From: Parelaphostrongylus tenuis
Lineage: Eukaryota > Nematoda > Chromadorea > Rhabditida > Metastrongylidae
NCBI GenBank assembly: GCA_019055375.1
Contig: JAHQIW010005497.1
Location: 170,465 to 234,464 of the forward strand
Reading direction: 5' to 3'
DNA: 64,000 bases
Shown here: in pieces, positions 13,201 to 25,200 of the stretch
How positions within the stretch are numbered: the stretch's first letter is position 1
Layout: the number at the start of each line of letters is the position of its first letter
Program-made: the position numbers and the translations under genes
Notes under the pieces: model-generated
What the model saw: only the letters and a program-made list of their open reading frames with translations
The model's database searches: none
Told to the model about the DNA's origin: nothing

Positions 13201-16200
13201 TTACGCCACGTGAGAATGTCCCAGCACGTCTATATCAGGGACTACAAGGAGAACTGACCCGACGAGTCTTCAGCGACATTCATGAGGAAGATGAAAATCC
13301 TTAAGCAGCAGCAGAACCATATTGAGGACATCCGAAAAACATTATGGATGATGTCTCTCGTAAATTCAAATAGAGTGCAAAAAGTGCTGGTCATCTGCAC
13401 AGTAGATGTAATAACTGGTTATGTAAATTGAACAAGAAAGTTTGGTATCTGTTGCATGTGAGCGATCTCGAGCCGATCACATCAACGTGATTCTTGAGCA
13501 CTTCAGATCGTAAGATAAAAAGGATGAAGCTCTTGGCGTTGATCAATTGCTGAGGGATGCGCCATGCATTCGTCTTCAATTTTTAACTTCGCTGAGGTGT
13601 TTGAATGCATATCTGGCCTTCACAGTGACTCGTGGTGGCCTCCCGTTGAACCGAGTCAGTGCTGCTTATCCTCCTAGACAAGCTTGAGACCAGTCTGGTA
13701 CAAGTTTACCGATACCGGAGGGACGGATGCCTTGGTGCACCATGAGCGCGAGATTGAACCATTGACCTCGTGTGCGACGCAGAGCACCTCTAACCACTAC
13801 GTCACATGCGCTCCAGATGCTAAAAAGAGATTTAAGACAGGAACGACAACATACATGCATCGAGGCACCTTCAAGCTATGCATGTCCTCTCTCTGCTGTA
13901 TTGCATTGCACCTTCCACATCTAAAGTAGATAAGTGTGAGCAAGTCGGCTAATGGCTTGCAGTCAAATAATCAGGAGTTGCACTGATGGTGGTACAGGGT
14001 CATTAACATTGAAGCCTTAAAACTCCGGTGATTCAAAACTTCAGTTGGAGTTCCGAAAAGCCCGTGTGGTGGACAGCTTTGACAACAACTCCATGGAAGT
14101 CGAAATTTACAAAAGGTGTTCTCATTGCAAAACCATGCTGGCTGATTTCTAATCTCCAAGCAAAGCGAGTACAACGTCAATAAAAAGATCTTTGACGACT
14201 TCTACTCATGGGTGATATGTCCACTTTTGCTCAGATGATTTTTTTTTTCACAAGCATACTACATACCGAACTCCGAATACCGTGCTTTCCGCACAACCTC
14301 TCATCACAGTTTGTCGTGCGGATCTCAGGACGTCCTTTTTGCATTCCATTCGTTTTCTCACATCGATCCCTTGTGAAGGTTTCCGAACGTTCACGGTGTT
14401 CGGTGCTTGATCGCAAAAGAGTGTTGGGGAAGAGGATTGAATCAGTATTTTGATTTGTGATACACTCCGTCACTAACTCCTCTACATCCCTGCAATTTAA
14501 ACCTCTCTGATGTCGTGTTAATATATCTATAGCTAAACCTAAGACAATGGTAATGGCTAAGGCTTCCCAACGTTCAGCTCAATAGTAATTGGAGATGAAC
14601 AACTTGGAAATTTATGAGGATCACAGCAGATAATGTGTAGATGATGGGAAACCACAGCCCATAACTCGTTTGATTGTAAATTATCGAGTTTTCTGCTTTC
14701 GGGCGATGTCAATTTGTTGGATGGTGCTGCGTTGTTTAACCATAATATTCAAGGATCCTGATAGACGTGTCGTGATTCATTATCCGGATCGCGATGAACG
14801 TCAACGGATTTCGTTCCACAAGGAGTTTGGACCACCATGTATCTATGAGAGGTGTGAAACTATCGTATTGTAGTGCCTTGTCCTTTATTCGTTTGATTTT
14901 CTTAGTCAAGCATTCTTCACTTCTTCAGGTATCGGTTATCAATTGAAGTGATCCCATTGGATGACGATAATGCTGTCGACGAAGAAGACGACTCGACATG
15001 GGCGGGCAGTGAAAGGGAGCGAAGAAGAAGTTGTTTTCCTTGAAATTTTCTTTCTGTGTGTTTTGGATCATTGGTGGTTTCAGGTACGAGGCGAAGAAAG
15101 ACTGTACAGTCATCTAATGTTCGTCGAGTTAGTCATATCAAGGAAGAATGGGTCGATGGTGTGGATCTTAAGTTATACGAGATCTAGTACGTTACTGGTT
15201 TGCTCGATTTTTTCTGTGCATTTTTATCATTTTTGATAATATCTACAACATTTGGGAGTTCAGTGACTACTGGAAAGCTTACAATAATCGCCCAACTACT
15301 AGCAATAGACAATCACGCCTAGTGCAAAAAGCCCAGTCTGCAGGTTTGGCGATCAACCGTCTCCGTGGTTTTTGAATAATTCTAAGACCATTAGAACTGA
15401 TGGCACCGTTGCTTGATAATCCTATGTTATCAATGACATTTTAGCAACTTCTGGTGGTCGGTCTACTAGTTCTGTTCCGAACGCCTCAAATTTGCGGAAC
15501 GCGGTTGCTGTGCAGAGTAACCTACGACACTCATATTCCAGACCCACCCCTTCATCAGCGTCGCTATTACATCACGCTCCTACGTTTACAACAGAAAGAA
15601 AACGCAAACCATCACGTCGAGAGGTGCGTTTGTTGGCTGACCTTGCTGCGTTTTCAAATATGTACCAAGATTGCATATACGTGCTATGCCAGGATTACGA
15701 ATACTATGGATTTGATGACGACTTTGATGATGAGGACGACTACGACAGCAGGCCCAATGCCAGCTCCGAGCATACTGGCTGGGAACCACGTGCAGCGAAA
15801 CGCCGATTGGTTTCAAGTATGGATTCGAAACAAACATGCCGAACTGTCGTTCCAACTTCTCGTTCTTCAATTGAGCGTTCATACCCGGTCGGCGTACTTC
15901 GTAGAGGAGACCGGAATACCGTGGTGAGACTTTCGACACATTGCTGGGTGTTTTTCAGCAGATAACATTGTTTGGAAATACTTTTTTCCTTTGTTACGAT
16001 CAGGAAAGAACAGCTGTTATAATGGATTTATTCTGATATGGATACCGCGTCAACGTCAACCCCTTGTAGTCTGCAGAGTGAGGTTTATACTTGGATCCGT
16101 ACTGGCGAGGAACATACTAGGACCAGTCTGCTTCGGGGGTATCTCGAGCGCCACGGCAAAAACTTGTCGTAGTCCCAACTCATCGATATTTGAAGGTTTT

Positions 16201-19200
16201 CTCATGGTCGTGATAAAAGTATCCCAACGAGGTAGTGATAGTAACTTTGTGTGTAGAACACACAGACGCTCAAGAATTTGTCAGTTGGTCGCTTTTTTAG
16301 CAATGATATAGTGTTGTGACTGCATGTTCAATTATACTAGGTGATATGCAAAAATCGCATGTGGCGCAGTGGTTAGAGGTGCCCTGCGTCGCACACGAGG
16401 TCACTGGTTCGATCTCGCGCTCATGGCTCACCAAGCCATCCATCCCTCCGGGGTCGGTAAATTGGTACCAGACAGGTCTCAGACTTGTCTGGGAGGATAA
16501 GCAGCACTGACTCGGTCCAGCGGGAGGCCACCGCGAGTCCATTGTAAAGGCCAGATGTGCATTTAATCACCTCAAGCGAAGTTAAAAATTGAAGTCGAAT
16601 GCATGGCGCATCCCTCAGGGATTGATTAACGCCGAGAGCTTTATCCTTTATCCTTTATGCAAAAATTCCAACCTCGATATGAGTTGGACCTACGTCTTAC
16701 CCCTTTCGGAAACACAGCTAAACCATTGCACTGCTGGTGCTCCTGTTTTGCTATTACTCTCACTGCGATAGGATGAAACGCGTGTTCGACTTCAGCCTGA
16801 GTTTTTAATATTTTGCCCATTACTCAATTTTATTGGATACTCAGATAGCCTTTTTGAATTGTGCTTTTATCAGTAATGTTATATCGAGAATATATAATTC
16901 GCTTTAGGGATTGCCGCGTTGTTGTCTTTGATCAAAACTTGCACGAGGTTCACACATCTTTCTCAAAATTTCATGCCTAACGTTTCGAAGATCTTGCCTT
17001 CGTCGGAACCTTATTCATACTTATATGGGAGAGGTACAATCGGCTTATGTGACACACTGTGAGAAAAGACTGGTGACCTCTCCCATGAAGGTATAACGAA
17101 GGCTCTGACGAAGGCAGGATCATACCCCTTTAACCAGCCACGATCCCGACTGTTGGTCACATCAGTGTCGGGGGATCTATCACCTGACTTGCGATGATTT
17201 GTTATACGGCGTCGATTCCTTAATAAGTAGGCATGTATCCTAAAGGATCGACTGGACCGAAAGGCATTGTGCTACTGACAAGCCTGCAAGGGCGAAACGG
17301 GCCCGTCTAATATTGCATAAGTGCCCTATTAGACCTCACAAAAGGCTCAAAACATATCATGTGATAATCAGAAGGTGGGATCGCCGAAACGTCAGCCATC
17401 AGATTTTGAAAAGAAGACGTACCAACCTCTTGTGAGTTTTGATTGAAGAATGGGACTGTTCATAAGAAGTTTTGCATTTATTCACTCATGCCAGGTTTAG
17501 AGGATGTCGGACTTTTGAGTTATTTGTGTTATTATTTTGCTGTGTTGTGGTTGTCGGAACTCATTATATTGGCGTTTCCCGTTGCTCGTCGATCGGTGTC
17601 GCACAAAATGTTGTTTCCCAGATGTGCAAAGGAAAAGCGTACAGTTATATCTCTTACTTCAGCCGGAGCAAAATCTTTTAAATAGGCTTAAGAGGTGTCA
17701 AACTGAAACAGTTCCTCGTTATTGAGAAATTCATTGCTTTCGTGATCAGCATACTTAACCTGTAGATTTCTCGGCAATATTTTTTACAATTACTTTAAAC
17801 TGCGTTCCAGTCGAGGACAGAAGATGATGGTTTTCGAACATCAAGAGCCAGAGTACATGCGGAGCTGAACTATGAACCTGTTGACTGCACTCGAATGCAC
17901 TGTCACTGAGTTACCTTCCTTGATCCATCACTGAAGAACGGTTATCAATATGTTGCTTTCTACCTCCATAGAAGACACAGAGAGATGGTTTTCGAATATC
18001 ACAGGGAAAGAGCGGGTGCAAGGAATCATAGGTACAATTTCCAAAAACCAGGGGGCACGCGGAGTTGAACCACGGACCTCTCGATCTGCAGTCGAATGCT
18101 CTGCCACTGAGCTATACCCCCACATTGCCCGTCATGAGTGACAGACGATGCGTTGCTGTGCATTTCAATCAGACGCATTTAGCGATGATTCACGAACATA
18201 ACTAGGGAAAAGTACGTTCGACGGTCGACTTCTACCACAATCAAAAGCTAGGGGGCACGCGGAGTTGAGCCGACGACCTCTCAATCTGCAGTCGAGTCGA
18301 ATCCTCTGCCACTGAGCTGTACCTTCGACGTTCTTGTGAGGAACGGCTAGCGATTCGTTGCTTTGCGTCTCATCGAATAGACAAAATAGTGGTTTTGTAA
18401 CATTACTTAGAGTATCCATTTTCTTTATCGAATTTTTTTTACAATAGCCGACTTTTCGGCGACTTGCTCATCTTCGAAGCCTGGAAACATCAAGTTGATA
18501 CGCAGTCTGCTCAGACTACGTAGGATACCCCTCGAGACTAAAACGGTAACGGTTGGAAAGAAGTCTGTGAATATTTATTTTGAAAGAGTGATGGCAAAAT
18601 GGGCGTTAGTAGTGCACGGGTTAGAGCACACGCTCGTGAATAAAGCGAAACGCGGGTTCGAGTCCTGCATGACGCGAAAGTTTTACACATCACTCTACAT
18701 CACTGGGTATATCTATCTTTAACATCATACTACCGCTGAGAGCGACCAAATAAAAAGAATTCATGTCTATCATTCAGAAAATTGATCAGTTCCATCTGCT
18801 GACATAGGAGAGCGTTTGACTAGGTCTGTCAGGTTGACTCTTCGAGGCTCGGAAAAAAGGGAACCCGGAAGAAAATCAGCTATCCATGAATGAATAATTT
18901 GAAGGCATACTCGTGTCTGCTCATGGAGAATATAGTGAATTGATGATCAGTGTTGATGTTGATCGTATTTCAATATGCCTAGCAATCATTTTTGAGCCAC
19001 GCATGTCAGTGTCTATCAAAGAGGGCTGACTTATAGAGCCCGATACACGTGTTTCGATCTTGCGATCTCGTCAGTCGGGCAGTTGCCCTTTCTCGTCTTT
19101 TGCCAATCCTGTGTGGGTGCTTCAGTCCCCACACTAAGAGTCAGCGACGACGAACGTTTTACACTCTATGTTCAGTGAAGATCTCACCAAGCACGAGTGT

Positions 19201-22200
19201 TGTATACTCGATTGCTCGTGGCTAGTATATTCAATATATCATATCTTTCCCTTCGAGTGTTTTCTTAGACCACAGCTCAGATTTCAATATGCCTGATAAA
19301 CATTATTTGAGCCACGCATGTTAGTGGTCTGTCGAAGAGGGCTGACTTATGGAGCCCGAGTATTTTGAGTGTTGATTGTGGTCGTGGGATTTATTCGATA
19401 TCCATCGAGTGCTACGTGTCGAACAGGGTCAGGACGTGGAATGGAGTGGTTTTAAGTGGTTTTAATTTGTTTCTTTTCACTACACGACAATTTGAAATGA
19501 GTTGGATCTTATAATCAAAGTTTTTAAGTCGGTGTCATATAGGTATTTGGAGAAAAAGCTGAGAAGGGAAAAGGAAAAGGTGTTGTCTTTAGTGAGATCG
19601 CTAGTTTAGCGGTATCTCGAGCTGTTTTACAATAACCCTAACGGTAATTGAGGCGGATAATGGATGGAAGAACTGTTGATCTACCGATTTTAAGGTCAAA
19701 GGTAAGCCACCACGCCAAGGTAGCTTGCGGATTACGCGCTCTAACGCTAATGTGCGGCACGGCGAGCGGTTGCGTGGGCGTGACGCGCTTGCAGTCATGT
19801 GCTTTCTCTCCTCTGGTCCGGTGGGGTCCCTTTGTTCGCTGTGGGGTCTTTCTTCCGTTAGAGTTGTATTGTTTTCCTTTTTTTTACTTAATAGTCTTTT
19901 ATTGTTATGATGTCGTGTGTCCAGTGGCAGAGGTGCTCTTCATCGTATACAAGGTCGATGGTTCGATCCCGCGTTCAAGGCTCACCAAGCCTTCCATTCC
20001 TCCGCGCAATCGGTGAATTGAGGCCAGATTTGTCTGGGAGGAAAGCAGCACTGACTTGGTAGATCGCTAGGCCACTGCGAGTCATTGTAAAGGCCAGGCA
20101 TGTATTGTGCTTGACGAGGACGAATGCATGTAGCATTCCTTAGGATTGATGAACATCGAGAATTTTATCGTTCCCTTTTTTTTTTTGGTCGAATGATATT
20201 TGAAATTTAGCCGGTTGGGGACGGCATGGAGCAAATGGAGGGACTCATAGAAGAAGGCGTCGTTCCACTTGGCGCCGAGGAGACGATTGTCACCACTGCT
20301 GAATCTTCTGGTAATCAGACGTCAGCACGACCTGCATCGTCCTCCACTCGACAAGTGTTCAGAGACGGTGTGGGAGACGGCGACGGCGGTCCACCAGTCA
20401 TGCAGAGGTGCGGAGAATTTAAAGGAGTTTAACATCTATCGATTTTTTCCTCTTTGGATTTCTTTCCTTTCCTTTTTCTCCTTTTCTTGATCTTTTTTTT
20501 TCTAGAAATGGTTAAATTTGTTTGGATCAGGTATGAGGACGTTAACGACTCGTATGGAGGACGCACTGTGTCTCGAGTGTTGCCATCATCATCGGCGCGA
20601 ACTAGAGTCGTTCATCGTTCTCCAGCGGTGGTGTCGGTTCGTTTTTTTTTCTTTTTTTTTCTATCTAGTTTTCATTTTTACTTTACGTGGGCTGCTCGCA
20701 ATTTGTCGTATTTCAGCGTTCAAACGTTGCTGTACCTTCTGCTGCGGGGAAGCTTCTGATGGTACGGCGATCGGATGGCACTACGCAGTTTTTGCGCCAA
20801 ATTCCGCAGCATTCTGGCAGACCTTTGTCATCGTAAGTTAATCACCAAGTTTCCTTCGTGACGTCACTTTGTTGAAGGAAGTAAAGCTGACGTTTTCTTT
20901 GTAGACAGCTACCAGTGATGAGAGCTAGAGCACCACAAACAGCAGTGCAAACGGTTCATGGCTCGAAACTAGTGCATATAGCTGTGAGGGTTCTATATTT
21001 CGTTACATTCATGGATAGTCATTGGATAGTCTGATTTGTTGCTAGAGGGAAGATCAAGATCAGTCTACACCTACACGAGTCGTTATGCCTGCCCGCCCTG
21101 CTCCGCGGGTAGTACGAACTGGCTATGGTCAAGCCGTTGATCCTTTTATGACCAGAATGGCGGTCGAGAAAACTGGGCCTGGAGGAGATGTTGTACCATC
21201 AGGATTAGTAAGTATATTTATATAGGTAACTTCTTTTAAATATATTATCGTTAGTCAGCTGAGAAGTTCTGAAATATATTTGATGGGTGCTTAATTACTG
21301 AACTGGGAACAGTTTTTTAAGGGAAATGATGTTATAGGTTCGAGGTCACGTTGTAAGACCGGCCAGAGGTTACGAGCAAGTGGGTGCATATGGTGCTTCT
21401 GATGGAAGAGCAATGGCAAGCAAAGCAGAATATAATGATCTCTAAAGTCTTTATCTTTATCTCTGGAATGTGTTATTGTATCACTGCCTTCAGGAGAATG
21501 TGTCGTACTCCGAGCATATGGCCCGAGTTCAGACCTCGACGGAGAGAACTCCTCTACCTAGCGGGTTGGTCTATGCGAATTTTTTGTTTTTTTTTCCCCA
21601 AAGTCGGTGCTCTTGTTGAGATCGTACTCGATAATGGCGAGGCGTGCTCTTCAAAATTTTCTCCTTCTGTGCTGAAAAGTGGTTTTTTTAGGTACACTCA
21701 GAGGTCCATCATTCGTAAGGTAGCGCCCCGTGGTTCGGCGCCATCAACGCAAGGAGTGCCACCAAATAATGTCAGTTTTACACTTTGCAGTTTGGTTAAA
21801 TAATTTTTTCTCAATTGCAGCTTGCTTTTGATATCGTTTACTTACAACTGATCCTACATACTTTAATGATATAATACAATACACTGTAGATAATACTGCA
21901 TTTTATGGTGCGTGCTATTCAGAATTCTCATCGGGTATACTACGTAAAAAATCCGATTGCAACGCCATCAAGAGTTGTACTGGCGCCAGCGTCTGTTAAA
22001 ACTGATGAACATGAGGAGATCGTACTCGATAATGGCGATCAAGTTGTCGATGCCGGCGAAATAGAAGATCATACTCAGCCACAACACCCGTCTTGAATCG
22101 TTCAAAATAGCGTCTGGTGAAAATATGGGTCCCACTTATCTAACTATGTCCGTCCCCAACCGGCTCATAGTGAATGACACTGTACAGGTCTATTAACCCA

Positions 22201-25200
22201 TATCTGGAAATTATATGACAAAGTATAGAGCTGTATGACACACAAATGACACACATTCTTGTGATTATTATTCTCCCAGCCTTTCAGTAGTTTCCTTTCT
22301 TGTCTTTATTCAAGCGCTTGTCAGATGTTTGTTTGTTGTTCTGATCGTGTGAGGCCGTCTGGCCTTTCGTTTTCGCAGTTCGCGTACAGTCTTCTTAGCA
22401 CTGAAAGGTTCGAGTTTTCGTTCACATTTTTGTTGAAATTTTTATGCTATAGTTTTTTTTTTCGTTGAGATTCTCTTGGTAACGTTGTACGTTTTGAAAT
22501 GCTTTACGGACCTCAACAGTTTTCTCAACAATAAATGTTCAGATCGATGTTACCTCACACGATCGGTGCAATACAACAAATGACAACAATATTATTACAC
22601 AATGACAAAATATTTTACTATCGGTGTGGTCTGTTAGTGTAACTTAAAGTAGGCTACAGTCGGTGATGGCTGACTTAACAGGTCGTTCGTGTTAAGCAAC
22701 AGCGCATAAGTTTACGTAGGATCTTCAAATGACTGCGAGGAAGACGTTGCTTGTAGCCCTTTGTCATCTGATTGGAGCTGAAAGAACTGGGAGGATACTC
22801 GACTACTGTGGTTGTCCTATGTCTTTCAATGGACTCAAGGATAGGCTTACCCTCTCGGATCGTGGACCCATAACCTCTGCATCTGTAGCTGGAACTGTGG
22901 GCGGTCTGCTCCACGTTCTCTTCATCTCTGACTCCTAGCGTGCTGTGTTCAACAATGGCAGGCTGTTGCGTGTAGCAATGCACGCTTCTGCGTCTAACAA
23001 TGGCACGCCCGGGGGGGGGGGGGTAGTAGAGATGCGAGAATGTGGGGCAGATCGTCCAGAGTTGCCAGTTGGAGGTGCAGAGGCCGTGGGTCCCACGTTC
23101 CCGAAAGGATTGATCGTCGAGAATAGGCTCGCCTAAGTATTGTGTAATTATGGAGTTATCTACTGTGGTGGCGCTTGTGACACAGGGGCTAGGGTTTTCC
23201 TCCAACAGACATGTGGTCGAACAGTTCGATGGTGCGCCACTTCCACCGATCCCTTCATCCCCCGAGGTAATGTTTAGGCAGTGAGTGATACTTGTCTGGG
23301 AAATAACAGCACTGACTTATGATGGTTCGGTAGACCACGTGAGTCGCAGTAAGCCAAATATGTAATTATTCACCTTCATGTGATTGATGAAGTCGAATGC
23401 ATGCCGCATCTCTCAGGGATTGATCAACACCGTGAACTCTATCCTTCTACCTATTGTCGTAGTTAAGTACGTATCACGATTTTCATGAATCTTCGCGTAT
23501 ATGGAGCTAATAATAGCAGAGCAGGAGTCTCAATAAGGTAGTGGTTAGCACGTAACCTTGTAAAGGGTGCGACGCAGGTTTAGCTCCCACTGAAGTTGAA
23601 AGCTTTACGTAATCCTTTACATTGTTGGAATACACTTTCTTAAGATTGAGGTATGAGTTTGTTGACTTCCAAACTTCATGAATTCAATATGCCTAACAAT
23701 CGTTTTGAGCCACGCATTCGACTGACGAGATCGCAAGATCGAAAACAGGTGTATCGGGCTCTATAGGGCAGCCCTCCTTTGACAGACCACTGACATGCGT
23801 GGCTCAAAAATGATTGCTAAGCATATTGAAATTTGAGCTGTGGTTTAAGAAAACACTCGAAACGAAAGTTATGATACTTCATAAATGTTCCATGTAAAAT
23901 TGAGACAAGAGAATTTCAGTTCGGTTCTCCGATACCCATGCGTCGAATAACAACCTATAGAGAGTTCTGCAGAAGCGGTGGTGTTTCGGACAACATGAGG
24001 TAGACGAGAACAGTTCCTTTCTACTGTGAAATTGATTATTTTCATCATTAGAAGAACATTAAGTAAACTTTTTCGGATAGAAAACTGAGAATCATTGACA
24101 CTGAGGATTTGGTTTTTTTTCTGTTATCTGGCGATAAAGAAAAAACAATCTTTTTCGCTGTACACAAACTTTCCATTGCATTTCTGGTAATCAATCGAAA
24201 GCATAAATCCTCTGGCTACTGAGCTATGTGACTGTTTTTTGAAGAAAATCTTTCTATAACGTTCGAGCGAAAGGAAAACATTCGTGTTTCACACACGTAG
24301 ATTTCTCGCAAAGCAGAGCTCTTTTTTCAATTTGTAAGCAACCATTCGATAGCTTAAGTTTCGATGATTCCAACGTTGTGATAAAAACCTTTTCACTGCA
24401 AGTAGAGGAAAATAAGATTGAATTCCACATATGCGGGCGCTATTCTTCGGTTCAGTGTGGGCTGGCATGGAGGAGTGAAGTGATACTGGCCGTTGATTAA
24501 CTACGGCTATCGATCGTCGCGTTCACGCGTTGCACGGTGGCGTGCAATTTTGATATTCAGTTTGGTCTTTTTTTCTCCGTTTGAAAGAAGCTCGAGACAA
24601 AACGTATGACTCTGATACTACAAGATTTCCTCTACACGATCATATGCTTTTCGTGCCTCCGGAAAAGTATAGTGGCGGGTGTGGAACGTAATTTTATTTG
24701 AGTGCTTAGTAAAGGGTCTTTTCAAAAAAGGAGCGCGCAGTGCAGTAGCCAGAGATTTAAGGTGTCGAATGATCACTTACACTTATGAAAAGTTCTTATT
24801 CAGCGAAAGAGGTCGTTCCTTCAGTTGTCTCGAGATAATAGAAAAGAATCGAGATATCCATAAATCAGTGGAAAAGCACGCTCAGGTACCTGAACCGTCC
24901 GTATCGTTTCGACTTCGAAAATAATGAGGATGAAGAGAGGGCGATTGCGGAGGCGATCGCTAGAGAGGAAGAGCTTATGCGTCAGGAAGAAGCTGAGAAA
25001 GGTTGGCGACCGGAACCTGGTGCCAGAGACCGTAAGTCTTGTTGTTTGCTTCATAAGCTTTATTTAGAATCGTAGCATACCCACTTGACAACGACTATTA
25101 TGGATTTTCTTTCTCAGCTGCTGGTAGACCGTATGACGAGGAGCCCGATGAATATGCCAGAATGCTGCCATCTCATCATCTCGAAATGAGTTTCTATTCG

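Noticed and set aside
14961..15236. 91-codon + strand frame
   Set aside because: Out-of-phase reading of the nurf-1 exons at 14,929 and 15,084.
15586..15939. 117-codon minus-strand frame
   Set aside because: Antisense to well-supported nurf-1 exons (15,445-15,923); no splice or motif support.
22675..23205. 176-codon open frame on the minus strand, one of the longest in the window
   Set aside because: It lies across a foldback MITE with a 13-G run; the frame follows from the palindrome and has no recognisable protein features.
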